64,000 nucleotides of DNA, taken from contig NZ_JALLAN010000003.1 of the NCBI RefSeq assembly GCF_023062595.1, forward strand, positions 84,346 through 148,345, read 5' to 3'. Positions 27,456 to 35,716 of this stretch are shown here, in pieces. The first letter of the stretch is position 1. Each line of letters begins with the position of its first letter. A program made the translations under genes and the position numbers. This DNA is from Arthrobacter rhizosphaerae. Its GTDB lineage: Bacteria > Actinomycetota > Actinomycetes > Actinomycetales > Micrococcaceae. A model generated the notes under the pieces. It was not told the origin of the DNA and searched no databases. It saw only the letters and a program-made list of their open reading frames with translations.

Positions 27456-27727
27456 CGGCCCGACATCGCCAAGGCCTTGGGCGTCCCGGTGACTGAAGCA
27501 CTACAAGCCACAGACCTGATCTACATCGTTGAGGGCATCCAGTCACCGGTTCGGCCCACTGCCAGCTCGCTCCGATGTGAGCCGAACGCCTAGGCAAAAA
27601 TGAACTGCTTGCCCAGCAGGCATCGGCACGCGGCGGCACCTTGACTATCGACTTCCAAGGAGATCGCACCCTGCTCGCTGGCCGTTGCTTCCGCTTCATG
27701 GAAGGAACCGCCGTCCTTCCACAGTGA
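27456..27727 (+). pseudogene. Two small gene relics
   Basis: 27456-27593 reads RPDIAKALGVPVTEALQATD and ends at TAG, resembling the C-terminal part of an XRE-type regulator HTH region. 27581-27727 continues in another frame as ERLGKNELLAQQASARGG, TLTIDFQGDRTLLAGRCF, FMEGTAVLPQ and TGA. Neither has a start codon or ribosome site. They look like decayed gene ends in an otherwise empty stretch. Confidence 0.35.
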
Positions 27728-27735
27728 GTCAATCC

Positions 27736-28641
27736 ATGGATGAGCTTCCCCAACCACTAGTTCAGATCCTTGGGAAGGTAGAGAGTGTCGCGGCGTTGCC
27801 AGCCTTTATTGCCGGATGCCAAGATATGTGGGTGGGCGCAGTTACAGTGTCCGGCCATAAGATCACCTACCGACGATTGGGATCGGGAGATCCCCTCGTC
27901 CTTCTCCATGGCGGCTTTGGGTTCGACAGCCGATCCTGGGGCCCGCAGCTCAACGACCTCGATGACGAATTTGATGTCGTCGCTTGGGACGCTCCCGGCT
28001 GCGGAGGATCCCACGATCCTCCCGAGTCCTTTTCCATGGAACAATACGCCGACAGCCTTGCTGGATTCGTGAGAGCGCTCGGCCTTAATCGCCCACACAT
28101 CCTTGGCCTGTCGTTCGGTGGCGCTCTCGCCCTGGCGCTGTATGCACGACACCCGACCTTGCCCAGAAGCCTGATCCTAGCTGGGGCGTACGCGGGCTGG
28201 GCGGGCTCCCTGCCCGCCGACGAGGTACAGCGCCGCGTCCAGCGGATCAGTGAAGAAGTCACACAGCCTCCCGAGGACTGGCTGCCCAAGTACCTGCCCG
28301 GCATGCTCACCGAGTCTGCACCGCGAGCCATGGCCGAACAGACTCTAACGCTGATGTCCGATATCCACCCGCGCGCCAGTTTGACGATGCTCAGAGCTAT
28401 GGCGAAAGCCGACCTTCGCGGCATCTTGCCGAACATCAACGTCCCAACACTGGTACTACATGGCGAATTCGACACGCGATCGCCGTTGGCGGTTGGAAAG
28501 GAACTGCACGCGAAAATCCCCCGATCCCGGCTCGTTATACTTCCCGGCCTCGGGCACCTGAGCAACATAGAGGGAGCCGACGCCTTCAATCTTGAGGTAA
28601 GGACGTTCCTCCGTTCCCTTCCCGGAGGCCTGTTGCAATAG
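27736..28641 (+). CDS. Alpha/beta-fold hydrolase
   Basis: 301 residues from ATG 27736; ATG 27826 (MWVGAVTVSG), just before the core domain, is an alternative. Oxyanion-hole HGGFGFDSRSWGPQL near 60, nucleophile elbow HILGLSFGGALALALY near 125, acid in VLHGEFDTRSPLAVGK near 250, and catalytic His in LPGLGHLSNIEGAD near 278. Resembles proline iminopeptidase and ester hydrolases; substrate unknown. Stands alone between relics and the accessory region. Confidence 0.85.
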   Translation: MDELPQPLVQILGKVESVAALPAFIAGCQDMWVGAVTVSGHKITYRRLGSGDPLVLLHGGFGFDSRSWGPQLNDLDDEFDVVAWDAPGCGGSHDPPESFSMEQYADSLAGFVRALGLNRPHILGLSFGGALALALYARHPTLPRSLILAGAYAGWAGSLPADEVQRRVQRISEEVTQPPEDWLPKYLPGMLTESAPRAMAEQTLTLMSDIHPRASLTMLRAMAKADLRGILPNINVPTLVLHGEFDTRSPLAVGKELHAKIPRSRLVILPGLGHLSNIEGADAFNLEVRTFLRSLPGGLLQ

Positions 28642-28890
28642 TGGGCTCGTGGTGATGAATTCGTTTTCCCATACTCGGCTCTGGTGCTGCGTGGCGGGGT
28701 CGGAGTATTCACCGCAGTGATTGCCGTTGGAATCGCCCATTATGTGTGGTGTGGCGGGCATCAAGGTGATTGATGCTGTCTGGACAGCATTCTTGAACTC
28801 CTTTTCGGCGGCTATTGCTTTGCTATCGAAGCGAGACGTTAATGGAGCTCGGAGCGCAGCCTGCGCTCCTGTTAGTAAAGGAGAAAGCTA

Positions 28891-29202
28891 ATGAATCTGA
28901 CTAAGAGACTGCTTGCGGTTTCTGCCATCGTTTTTCTCGGCGCTCTAGGATTTGCGCCGGCAGCGTCTGCAACAATCCACCCAATCGTGGAATCCTTTGA
29001 CTGCGCCTCGGAGACCGCCTTCACGCATCATCCACTTGGAGACGTCGCAGATCCGCCCGGCGTAACACCCGGATACGGCAGCCATTCGGATACAAGCTCC
29101 CTGCGCTCACTGAACGTGATCACAGACGGCTTCCAGGATTTCTCGAGCCCCGCGCTTTCTGATTTCAAGCTCAATGGCGAATGCGGCCACTCTGGCCCTT
29201 AA
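28891..29202 (+). CDS. Small secreted protein
   Basis: 103 residues with AAAGGAGAAA 5 nt before ATG. A clear Sec signal peptide (MNLTKRLLAVSAIVFLGALG, FAPAASA) predicts cleavage near residue 27. The mature ~75 residues are His/Asp/Ser-rich with two Cys (SFDCASETAFTHHPLGD, NGECGHSGP), which could bind metal or form a disulfide. Situated 76 bp before a copper-storage-like gene, so a joint metal role is possible but unproven. Confidence 0.75.
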   Translation: MNLTKRLLAVSAIVFLGALGFAPAASATIHPIVESFDCASETAFTHHPLGDVADPPGVTPGYGSHSDTSSLRSLNVITDGFQDFSSPALSDFKLNGECGHSGP

Positions 29203-29278
29203 CCTCCCGCTCCGGAGCCCGGACTGGGCCGGCTCCGGACCTTTTCCAGCTACTCATCCTTAGAAGACAGAGTACAAA

Positions 29279-29692
29279 ATGACCCACGGGACCACTCACA
29301 AACTGCTAGATGCCTACCCCAAAGACCTTGGCGACATTGATCAGCACAAACTGGCCGAATGCATCGCAGCCTGTTATGCCTGCTCACAAGCCTGCACCGC
29401 CTGCGCAGATGCCTGTCTAAGCGAGGACAAGGTGGCCGAGCTGACCAAATGCATCCGTACAGATCTGGACTGCGCGGACATCTGCACAACGACGGGAAAC
29501 ATCCTCTCTCGCCATACCGGTTACGACTCCAACATCACCCAGGCCGTGCTCCAGTCCTGCGCCACGGTATGCAAGGCATGCGGCGATGAATGCCAACACC
29601 ACGCGGACATGCATGAGCATTGCCGGATCTGTGCGGAGGCGTGCCGGCGCTGCGAGCAAGCCTGCAACGAACTCCTAACTTCCCTGGGCTGA
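29279..29692 (+). CDS. Four-helix-bundle copper-binding protein (Csp-like, DUF326)
   Basis: 137 residues with Cys spaced along helices in the pattern of Csp3/DUF326 proteins: CIAACYACSQACTACADAC near 30-48, LDCADICTT near 65, CATVCKACGDECQHHADMH near 95-113 and CRICAEACRRCEQACNELL at the end. The buried Cys thiols bind multiple Cu(I) ions. No signal peptide, so a cytosolic copper store or buffer is expected. It follows a small secreted protein. Confidence 0.92.
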   Translation: MTHGTTHKLLDAYPKDLGDIDQHKLAECIAACYACSQACTACADACLSEDKVAELTKCIRTDLDCADICTTTGNILSRHTGYDSNITQAVLQSCATVCKACGDECQHHADMHEHCRICAEACRRCEQACNELLTSLG

Positions 29693-29946
29693 TTGGACTG
29701 CCCATAGGCATGAATTCTGGCCGCCAGGTTACCGAATCTTCCAATCTGGACCACCGGTCCGAAAACCGTCGTCTTTGACGTCGGCAGCGTTCGCGCTTGA
29801 TGAAACATGTTTCCGAGACAAGGGCTGGCCCCGTTGTCCCCGCCGGCAGTTGCTGTTAGCGCCCCCTCATCGTTCATTTCACCGTGCGGGTCATACGTAC
29901 ATCGCCCAGACCCGCCGTCACTCGGATATGGTCAGCGGCTTTCAGC

Positions 29947-29973
29947 GGCACGCTGAACGACCGGCTTACGGGC
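29947..29973 (+). repeat. Accessory-region motif copy (long form)
   Basis: GGCACGCTGAACGACC then GGCTTACGGGC. It aligns without gaps to 33258-33284 with differences only in the centre, and shares CGGCTTACGGGC with copies at 33793 and 53845. It lies 35 bp upstream of the SUFU-domain gene. Confidence 0.55.
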
Positions 29974-30008
29974 ACGCGGAGACGTTTTCCATAGGGAAGA
30001 ATCTAGAC

Positions 30009-30590
30009 ATGGCGGATTTTCTACAGCGGGGTTCAATTCAGGACTACTTGTTGGCCCGATGGGGCGACCCCACGAAGACAGCCGAATTCGAAGTTCAAGG
30101 GCTTTCCATCGAGATCTGGAAATGGGCTGCAGAGGCCACGGGTGAGGGCGTGGACATCTACGTCACGGTGGGTGCCAGTGACGCAGTGCTCGAAGACGTC
30201 GGCGAGCCCAGACACGGGGCTGAATTCATGCTCGGCCTGAATCCAGGCCCGGACGCCGTCGCCAGTTCGTTTGCGGCGTTGGGACTCTACGGCCGACGGA
30301 ACGCTGTGACCGTCAACAGCGGGGATTCGGTGCCTTCCGATGGTCCACTCTGGCCCGGAACGGACATGATGGCATTCCTCGTCTTAGATCAGGAGGAAGT
30401 CCTTCCCCCGGTCCAGTTGCCGGACGGATCCCACGTCCATTTTCTGCAGGCCATTCCCCTGTATGAATCGGAACTGGCGTTCAAACGCAAACAGGGCGCT
30501 GAAGCATTGATGAACTGGTGGGAACACAGACATGTGTCGTTCTGGGAGTCCGGTCGCGGACCCGAGATCCCGAGTAAACAGCCAAGATAG
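30009..30590 (+). CDS. Suppressor-of-fused (SUFU) domain protein, probable immunity protein
   Basis: 193 residues. The bacterial SUFU fold is indicated by VLEDVGEPRHGAEFMLGL, PSDGPLWPGTDMMAFLVLDQ and the ending IPLYESELAFKRKQGAEALM. In bacteria SUFU proteins are frequent immunity proteins for polymorphic toxins. The frame is open far upstream, but ATG 30009 has AGGGAAGA before it and follows the repeat motif at 29947. No cognate toxin is adjacent, so it is an orphan immunity candidate. Confidence 0.8.
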   Translation: MADFLQRGSIQDYLLARWGDPTKTAEFEVQGLSIEIWKWAAEATGEGVDIYVTVGASDAVLEDVGEPRHGAEFMLGLNPGPDAVASSFAALGLYGRRNAVTVNSGDSVPSDGPLWPGTDMMAFLVLDQEEVLPPVQLPDGSHVHFLQAIPLYESELAFKRKQGAEALMNWWEHRHVSFWESGRGPEIPSKQPR

Positions 30591-30621
30591 GACTTCGCAC
30601 GCGGGTGTCCGCTGAGGGATC

Positions 30622-31140
30622 CTAGGCGGTTCGGAATTGCGCCCACTTCTGAACCGCTGGAAGTGATGCCTCAAGAAATCGCTCGAGTGTCTGCGTCGCG
30701 TCCGGCTCCTCGCCCCAGCCTCCCTCGAACGCGTCATAGAGATCATCAAGTTCCACGATCTCCTGTGCGAGCGATGGCCCGGTGTGCCCGACGACGGAGT
30801 GAGCCCAGGCCGTGAACTCTCGGATCGGAAGTAGTCCGGCGATCACTTGTTGGGCAAAGTGACGTGTCGCGATCACGAGTGCGTCATCTTCAGTCATCCC
30901 GGATGTCGGCAGGTCCAGGCTGTTGAGAGATTCGTCGATGAGTGCGCCGAGCTCGAATGCGTTCGCATCGGTGGGCATGCCTGCAAGTTCGCGGAGTGCT
31001 TCGCTGTCATTACCTTCGACAAGCGCGTCAGTCGCAGCCGAGATCGCAGTTGCTGCGGCATCGTGCCTGATGAGCCACAGTGCGTGGGCGGTGATCAACT
31101 CGACGCCCGCTGCGCCCCCTCCTGACTGTTGAATTCTCAT
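30622..31140 (-). CDS. Unrecognised 172-aa protein, paralog of 34328-34819
   Basis: Helical protein with EGNDSEALRELAGMPTDANA near 42 and a region EDDALVIATRHFAQQ, VIAGLLPIREFTAWAH. The protein at 34328-34819 shows the same order (YDSPALRELAGHP, DDAEARWILMREWMSRIVDG), so these are diverged members of one family carried twice in 4 kb. Location among SUFU and DUF4304 genes suggests an immunity role; no family name recognised. Confidence 0.65.
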   Translation of the reverse strand: MRIQQSGGGAAGVELITAHALWLIRHDAAATAISAATDALVEGNDSEALRELAGMPTDANAFELGALIDESLNSLDLPTSGMTEDDALVIATRHFAQQVIAGLLPIREFTAWAHSVVGHTGPSLAQEIVELDDLYDAFEGGWGEEPDATQTLERFLEASLPAVQKWAQFRTA

Positions 31141-31190
31141 ACGGCAAGCATATGCAGCGACAAACGTGCGATGGATGACCTGGCCCGGTA

Positions 31191-31200
31191 AAGGTTCGGC
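31191..31200 (+). repeat. Left direct repeat of IS30 insertion
   Basis: AAGGTTCGGC, repeated exactly at 32414-32423 on the other side of the element. It is also the first 10 bp of the motif found at 33234 and 53845. Confidence 0.75.
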
Positions 31201-32413
31201 GGATTCAGGCGGTCATTGCAACAGGAGTCCTTCGATCAGTTCGACAGGTTTTTTGAACTCTAGTCGTTTGCGTGGCCGGTCGTTGAGTTCCTGGGCGACC
31301 CAGTCGAGGTCTTCGGCGCTGTGGATGCTCAGGTCGGTGCCTTTGGGGAAGTACTGGCGCAGCAGGCCGTTGGTGTTTTCGTTGATGCCGCGTTGCCAGG
31401 GTGAGTGCGGGTCGCAGAAGTAGATGTCTATGCCGGTGTCCATTTTCACGCTCTTCCAGGCCTGCATTTCGATGCCCTGGTCCCAGGTGAGGGAATGCCG
31501 TAGTGCTTCGGGGAGTGTCTTGATCTTCGCTGCCAGGGCGTCTCGCATTTGCTCTGCCTTGTAGCCATCGGGCAGGTGCACGAGCATCGTGTAGTTGGTG
31601 GTTCTCTCCACGAGGGTCCCGATCGCGGACAGGTTGCCTTTGCCGATGATGAGATCGCCCTCCCAATGGCCCGGCACAGCGCGGTCCTGAACCTCGGGGG
31701 GACGTTCGGAGATATTGATCATCCCGGGGATCCGGTTCTTCCGCTGGCCGGCCTTCCTGCAGGGCTGCCTGAGGGCGCGTCCGGTGCGTAAACACGCGGC
31801 CAGATCACGGTTCAGGGCTCCACGGGCTTGAACGTAGAGGGACTGGTAAATGGTCTCTGGTGACACCCGCATCTCCGGCTCATCGGGAAACTCGACCCGC
31901 AGGCGTCCTGCGATCTGCTCAGGCGAGTACTTCTTTTGCAGATCCTCTTCCACCTTCGCACGCAACCCAGTGTTCGTGTGCAGTTTGGCCGGTTTCGGCC
32001 GTGAAGCCCGCTCATATGCCAGTGCGTGAGCCGACGTCGCCCGATAGGGCAACCCGGGTAATGAATTGCGCCGAAGCTCCCGGGACACGGTCGAGGCAGA
32101 CCTGCCGATCACCGCCCCGATCCGGCGCAGCGAATGTCCCTGGGAGCGCAACACCGCGATCTCTTCACGCTGGGCGAAGGTCAGGCACCTGCCCTTCAAA
32201 TCCCTGCCGCGGCGTGGCCTGACGCCCCCGGCCTCGGCCAGCACCCGGCGCCCGGTCCGCCTGTTCGAATTGATCGGCACAACCGCGTCAGTGATGAAAT
32301 CACCAGCCTGCATCCCGGCCCAGAACAGCTGTAGAAGATCCGGTCTTACATAAATCGAATACCTCGCCATGACAACACCCATCCGCTAAGTGTTGCAATC
32401 ACCGCAAGAACCC
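31201..32413 (-). mobile_element. IS30-family insertion sequence, intact
   Basis: 1.2-kb element with imperfect 23-bp terminal inverted repeats: GGATTCAGGCGGTCATTG.. (31201-31223) and the reverse complement of 32391-32413 (GGGTTCTTGCGGTGATTG..), 19 of 23 matching. It encodes one full-length transposase whose stop codon lies inside the left repeat. It is flanked by a perfect 10-bp direct repeat, AAGGTTCGGC, longer than the 2-3 bp usual for IS30. The insertion split a copy of the accessory-region motif. Confidence 0.9.
31213..32382 (-). CDS. IS30-family transposase
   Basis: 389 residues (or 385 from the second ATG at 32370). N-terminal HTH region (KGRCLTFAQREEIAVLRSQG, then RRIGAVIGRSASTVSRELRR) recognises the ends. 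DDE core: first Asp in GHWEGDLIIGK near 240, second in LTWDQGIEM near 305, Glu in SPWQRGINENTNGLLRQYF near 335, with the family ending LNDRPRKRLEFKKPVE. All catalytic motifs are present, so the element could be active. Confidence 0.93.
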   Translation of the reverse strand: MGVVMARYSIYVRPDLLQLFWAGMQAGDFITDAVVPINSNRRTGRRVLAEAGGVRPRRGRDLKGRCLTFAQREEIAVLRSQGHSLRRIGAVIGRSASTVSRELRRNSLPGLPYRATSAHALAYERASRPKPAKLHTNTGLRAKVEEDLQKKYSPEQIAGRLRVEFPDEPEMRVSPETIYQSLYVQARGALNRDLAACLRTGRALRQPCRKAGQRKNRIPGMINISERPPEVQDRAVPGHWEGDLIIGKGNLSAIGTLVERTTNYTMLVHLPDGYKAEQMRDALAAKIKTLPEALRHSLTWDQGIEMQAWKSVKMDTGIDIYFCDPHSPWQRGINENTNGLLRQYFPKGTDLSIHSAEDLDWVAQELNDRPRKRLEFKKPVELIEGLLLQ

Positions 32414-32431
32414 AAGGTTCGGCTATCGGGC
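32414..32431 (+). repeat. Right direct repeat and motif remainder
   Basis: AAGGTTCGGCTATCGGGC. The first 10 bp duplicate 31191-31200; the rest matches the motif except TATC for TTAC. Confidence 0.65.
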
Positions 32432-32472
32432 GGTTACAGTGCGGTGAGGGATCCGATCAGGGTTAGCGATGG

Positions 32473-32964
32473 TTACGGATTTCTGGAAGGTTTCCCAGAC
32501 TTGATCCATCTAACGCTGTCCAGCCAGTCCGGCCAGATTCTTGGGTTGGTGGGTTGGCCGTCGTACCTCAGGGCTATGTCTTGGAGAAACGTCAGCAGGT
32601 GATCACCTTCCCGGTTGCCGTACTCCCATAAGAAGTCAGAGGTGATCAGGAACCCTTCGCGGGACGTGAGACTGACCGCCTCGGCGGTTGGGCTGTCCTG
32701 GTATGACGTTGAGGATCCAGTACGGGGTGGATTCCCGTACTCGATCCAGTCCATGCTTTCCACCCAGTCCTCCCAGGCCGCTGGGTCTGTTGGGCGCCCA
32801 TCCTCTAACAGTCCGGTGTCGCCAATCAAGGTTAGTAGGTCATCGCCTGATCCGCGCCGCGCATACGCCCAGACGAAGTCGGACATGACCAGAAAACACC
32901 CGCGAATCGTCAGGACCGGCTCCAGCGGGGTTGAGCTATCTGGGAATAACATTGATTCCTCCAT
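32473..32964 (-). CDS. Protein with a tandemly duplicated ~55-aa domain, possible immunity
   Basis: 163 residues from ATG 32964 (GGAG 8 nt upstream). It consists of two copies of one unit. The first has GCFLVMSDFVWAYARRGSG, DDLLTLIGDTGLLEDGRPTD and WEDWVESMDWIEYG; the second has EGFLITSDFLWEYGNREG, DHLLTFLQDIALRYDGQPTN and WPDWLDSVRWIKSG. Shared pattern: FL-SDF-W-Y, LLT-L-D-L-DG-PT-P-W-DW. Single copies of similar small acidic units occur near toxin loci in other bacteria, hence a tentative immunity role. Confidence 0.65.
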   Translation of the reverse strand: MEESMLFPDSSTPLEPVLTIRGCFLVMSDFVWAYARRGSGDDLLTLIGDTGLLEDGRPTDPAAWEDWVESMDWIEYGNPPRTGSSTSYQDSPTAEAVSLTSREGFLITSDFLWEYGNREGDHLLTFLQDIALRYDGQPTNPRIWPDWLDSVRWIKSGKPSRNP

Positions 32965-33233
32965 TTTGGTCTCTCCACCACGGGCTTCAGGCCAGCCTGT
33001 GTCCAATCAGGGAGCGATTCATAGTACTTCTCCAGGGTCCCGACGCCATCTTTCAGCACGTCGGCCGAGCGCAGGTTGGCTTGGTCTCGAAGCCGCCAGT
33101 ATCCTCGTCATCGGCAACTAGCGACATTTACCGATCAAAAAAGGCCGCCACATGACGGCAAACTCCCCATGTGCTGCGATCGAAGGCAGCCGAGTGAAAT
33201 CCCACAGCAAACGTCCTTGGCCAGTGTCCGATG

Positions 33234-33284
33234 AAGGTTCGGCTTACGTGCACCAGAGGCACGCTGATCAACCGGCTTACGGGC
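33234..33284 (+). repeat. Double copy of the accessory-region motif
   Basis: AAGGTTCGGCTTACG (33234-33248) is followed by GGCACGCTGATCAACC then GGCTTACGGGC (33258-33284), i.e. two motif copies 20-odd bp apart, upstream of the gene at 33362. Confidence 0.6.
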
Positions 33285-33361
33285 GCGCTGCTTTCCACCC
33301 AGCGCTACAGTTGACCGGACCGTGCGATTCATCGGTACATGGGCAGGTAGAAAGGCCGACG

Positions 33362-33772
33362 TTGGGAGAGTACTTTGAACTTGAAGTTCTTAGGGGCTTC
33401 TACCTAGAAGACAGCTGGGTATTGGACATCAGTGCAAACCGAGGACAACTTGTCATTACCGCGGAGTTCGTACTGACCGAGGAACACCCCTCCTATGCCC
33501 CGGCGCGCCCCAGAGAGCAACACTGCTACCGCAAGGGAGTACTGGTGTTCGATGGTGTAACAGATTTGAATTGGACGGGTCAGCTCAGTTCCCGGCCTTC
33601 GCGCGACCCTGACGGGTCAGTCGACTACGGCAATATCGACTCCCTCATCATCGAGGGAAATCACTACACCGTTGAAGGGGATCTCGGTAAAATCGACCTC
33701 CACGCTGCATCCATCCGAGTGGCACTGGTCTCGGACGGCACGATCATGACTTCGCACAGCACCCGCCACTGA
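33362..33772 (+). CDS. Unrecognised 136-aa protein in the immunity array
   Basis: The frame is open from 33152, but its first part covers the repeat motifs. TTG 33362 (GEYFELEVLRGFYLEDSW) has AGAAAGG upstream and is the likeliest start. The protein is beta-rich with DISANRGQLVITAEFVLTEE and HYTVEGDLGKIDLHAASIRV, like several beta-sandwich immunity families, but no family is recognised. It is convergent with the DUF4304-like gene. Confidence 0.55.
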   Translation: MGEYFELEVLRGFYLEDSWVLDISANRGQLVITAEFVLTEEHPSYAPARPREQHCYRKGVLVFDGVTDLNWTGQLSSRPSRDPDGSVDYGNIDSLIIEGNHYTVEGDLGKIDLHAASIRVALVSDGTIMTSHSTRH

Positions 33773-33792
33773 CCTGTAGCACGGTCCCGGTC

Positions 33793-33810
33793 AAGGATCG
33801 GCTTACGGGC
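33793..33810 (+). repeat. Accessory-region motif copy
   Basis: AAGGATCGGCTTACGGGC, one mismatch to the consensus, between the convergent ends of two immunity-type genes. Confidence 0.6.
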
Positions 33811-34258
33811 GGGGCCTACTGGAGGATTCCTGCGCGCGTAACCATGGGATGCCCTCGTCTCTAATGGCGTCCCGGACCTTACTGGCGACCTCTTTAGTAG
33901 ATGAGTGCGGCCGGACGGCAAACCAGGTATCGGCTCCCCATACGAGTTTCCCCAAACGCTTTGACGTCGTGACGGGACCCAAAACGTTCGCGCTCGGCCG
34001 CATGCCCATCCACTTCTCCGTTTCGCGCTTAGTGGCCCAAGCCTGGCGGTCGACCGCCGAGAGGTTCACCGTGAAGCGCACCTCATCCGCAGTACTGGAC
34101 GTTGATCTCTGCAAGCCCATCAATAGCCAGTGAGTAGCTGACGGTAGTTCGTACCGTACGCCGCTTCCACGGAACCCAAGGCGCCGCAGCTCCGATGCCA
34201 GCTCTGTGCTTACCATTGAACGAAATTGGTCCTGTGCAGTCCCTCCAACGATGCTCAC
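33803..34258 (-). CDS. DUF4304-like protein, probable immunity protein
   Basis: 151 residues with the DUF4304 layout: FRSMVSTELASELRRLGFRG near the N-terminus, HWLLMGLQRSTSSTADEVRF, then TVNLSAVDRQAWATKRET near 65 and the C-terminal IRDEGIPWLRAQ. DUF4304 proteins are a recurring class in polymorphic-toxin immunity arrays. No toxin is adjacent. Its 3-prime end overlaps the motif copy at 33793. Confidence 0.75.
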   Translation of the reverse strand: MSIVGGTAQDQFRSMVSTELASELRRLGFRGSGVRYELPSATHWLLMGLQRSTSSTADEVRFTVNLSAVDRQAWATKRETEKWMGMRPSANVLGPVTTSKRLGKLVWGADTWFAVRPHSSTKEVASKVRDAIRDEGIPWLRAQESSSRPRP

Positions 34259-34327
34259 CGCACGAGCATAGCGTCAGCGACGGAGGCCGGCTGTGCACCA
34301 TGATGCCCGCTGAAGGTTGGCCTGAGG

Positions 34328-34819
34328 CTACTCGGCGTCCTTAGACTTTCCTGATGGTCCGTTGAGGATTTCCCTGGCATCGGCCACTATCCTCACTTTC
34401 GTGTCACCGCGCCAGCTTGGCATATCATCCCAATCGTCCAGCAGCGCGACCAGCCCGCCAAGTTCAACAGGCTGCCTGAGCTCAATCCATCCATGGCGAA
34501 GAATCAACCTTGCGCCTTCGACTGGATCGAGAGTTCCGTCGACTATGCGGGACATCCACTCCCGCATCAAGATCCACCGAGCCTCAGCATCATCCATATA
34601 GGGAACGCCAAGTTCGTCCCGTACCATCAGCCAGAGGTCTCTGGCCCCCCGCGGATCGTTGCGCGGGTGCCCGGCGAGTTCCCGCAACGCGGGACTGTCG
34701 TAGCCTCGGATAAGCAATTCCGCGGCAGTGTCCGGTAACGCTTCAATGGGAAGAAGCTCGGTCTGGACGCGCAGAAAGATGAGGCGAACATCTTCCGGCA
34801 TGATGCTTTCGAAAGTCAT
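34328..34819 (-). CDS. Unrecognised 163-aa protein, paralog of 30622-31140
   Basis: Shares YDSPALRELAGHPRNDPRGA, the DELGVPYMDDAEARWILMRE stretch and the acidic ending GGLVALLDDWDDMP with the gene at 30622-31140 in the same order. Soluble, helical, no signal. Likely the same function as its paralog, probably immunity given the neighbourhood. Confidence 0.65.
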   Translation of the reverse strand: MTFESIMPEDVRLIFLRVQTELLPIEALPDTAAELLIRGYDSPALRELAGHPRNDPRGARDLWLMVRDELGVPYMDDAEARWILMREWMSRIVDGTLDPVEGARLILRHGWIELRQPVELGGLVALLDDWDDMPSWRGDTKVRIVADAREILNGPSGKSKDAE

Positions 34820-35012
34820 GGCTCCACCCTAGACAAGCCTGAGCGAAAGCCCGATAGGTGGCTTCTCGCTCAACCGCCTGATCCTCACCATCTTGGCTTT
34901 ACGCGCGGCATCGCCAATTCCGCCCGAGAAGGGTTCCCCATCTGAACGTCGCCTCGCTTCAGGCCTCGAAGTGCTTATGCGTAGATTCCAGGATGAACGT
35001 CGGAGCGGTCGG

Positions 35013-35645
35013 CTACGAGGGTTTCCAGACGGGATCCTCCACCAGAGCCGAGACGCATTCTGTGGAACCAGCGACGTACACCGAATCAGCGTAGAGATCA
35101 TTTCCAACGCACCAGGTTTGATCAGCAGGCCACCACCGCAAGCTGCGCCTGGAGTGGTGTTCATCGACCGACTCTGTCGCAGCTTCTATGGGTCCTTCGA
35201 GGAGGTACATCTCCCGCTCGGGAGGAAGGATTACCACGGGGGCTCCGGCCAAATCGTCCCTGATGTCGGAATAGCCTGCCCAGGCGGCGAAGAAACATTT
35301 GTCGGGCGTGGTCGTGTGCCGGCTAAGAACCTCTGCCAGGGCAGATGCAACCTGGTAATCGAGTGTCCCGAAATCAACATTGATCTTCTCACCCGTTTTG
35401 GCCCTGTAGTTCTGGCATAGACGGTCCCCAACGGCGGCACCGTTCAAGGGAAGGTCCAGCTCCTGCGCAACAGCGGTCCACGAGAGTTTCCGTCCGGCTG
35501 CGCCGACAAGGGGATTTAGAACACGAACGATTGCCGGAAAAGTCTCTGGCACAAATGTGCTCACGAGAAGCGGAGGCCCCGGAAAGCCGCGGGCCAGCCA
35601 ATCCGCAGAAGATGCGGACTTGGCAGGAGCGAGATTTGTTTTCAT
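35013..35645 (-). CDS. Unrecognised 210-aa protein
   Basis: Begins MKTNLAPAKSASSADWLARG. Contains an HTH-like stretch (RKLSWTAVAQELDLPLNGAA), then FGTLDYQVASALAEVLSRHT and FFAAWAGYSDIRDD near 120, and a C-terminal region with LRWWPADQTWCVGNDLYADS and YVAGSTECVSAL. No family recognised. Stands alone, facing the recombinase relic across 70 bp. Confidence 0.6.
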   Translation of the reverse strand: MKTNLAPAKSASSADWLARGFPGPPLLVSTFVPETFPAIVRVLNPLVGAAGRKLSWTAVAQELDLPLNGAAVGDRLCQNYRAKTGEKINVDFGTLDYQVASALAEVLSRHTTTPDKCFFAAWAGYSDIRDDLAGAPVVILPPEREMYLLEGPIEAATESVDEHHSRRSLRWWPADQTWCVGNDLYADSVYVAGSTECVSALVEDPVWKPS

Positions 35646-35716
35646 GTGCTTGCTCCGATTCTGTCTGAATGATCCTTCAGTCGCTAAAGATCACCCTAAG
35701 GGTGACCCTTCACTAC

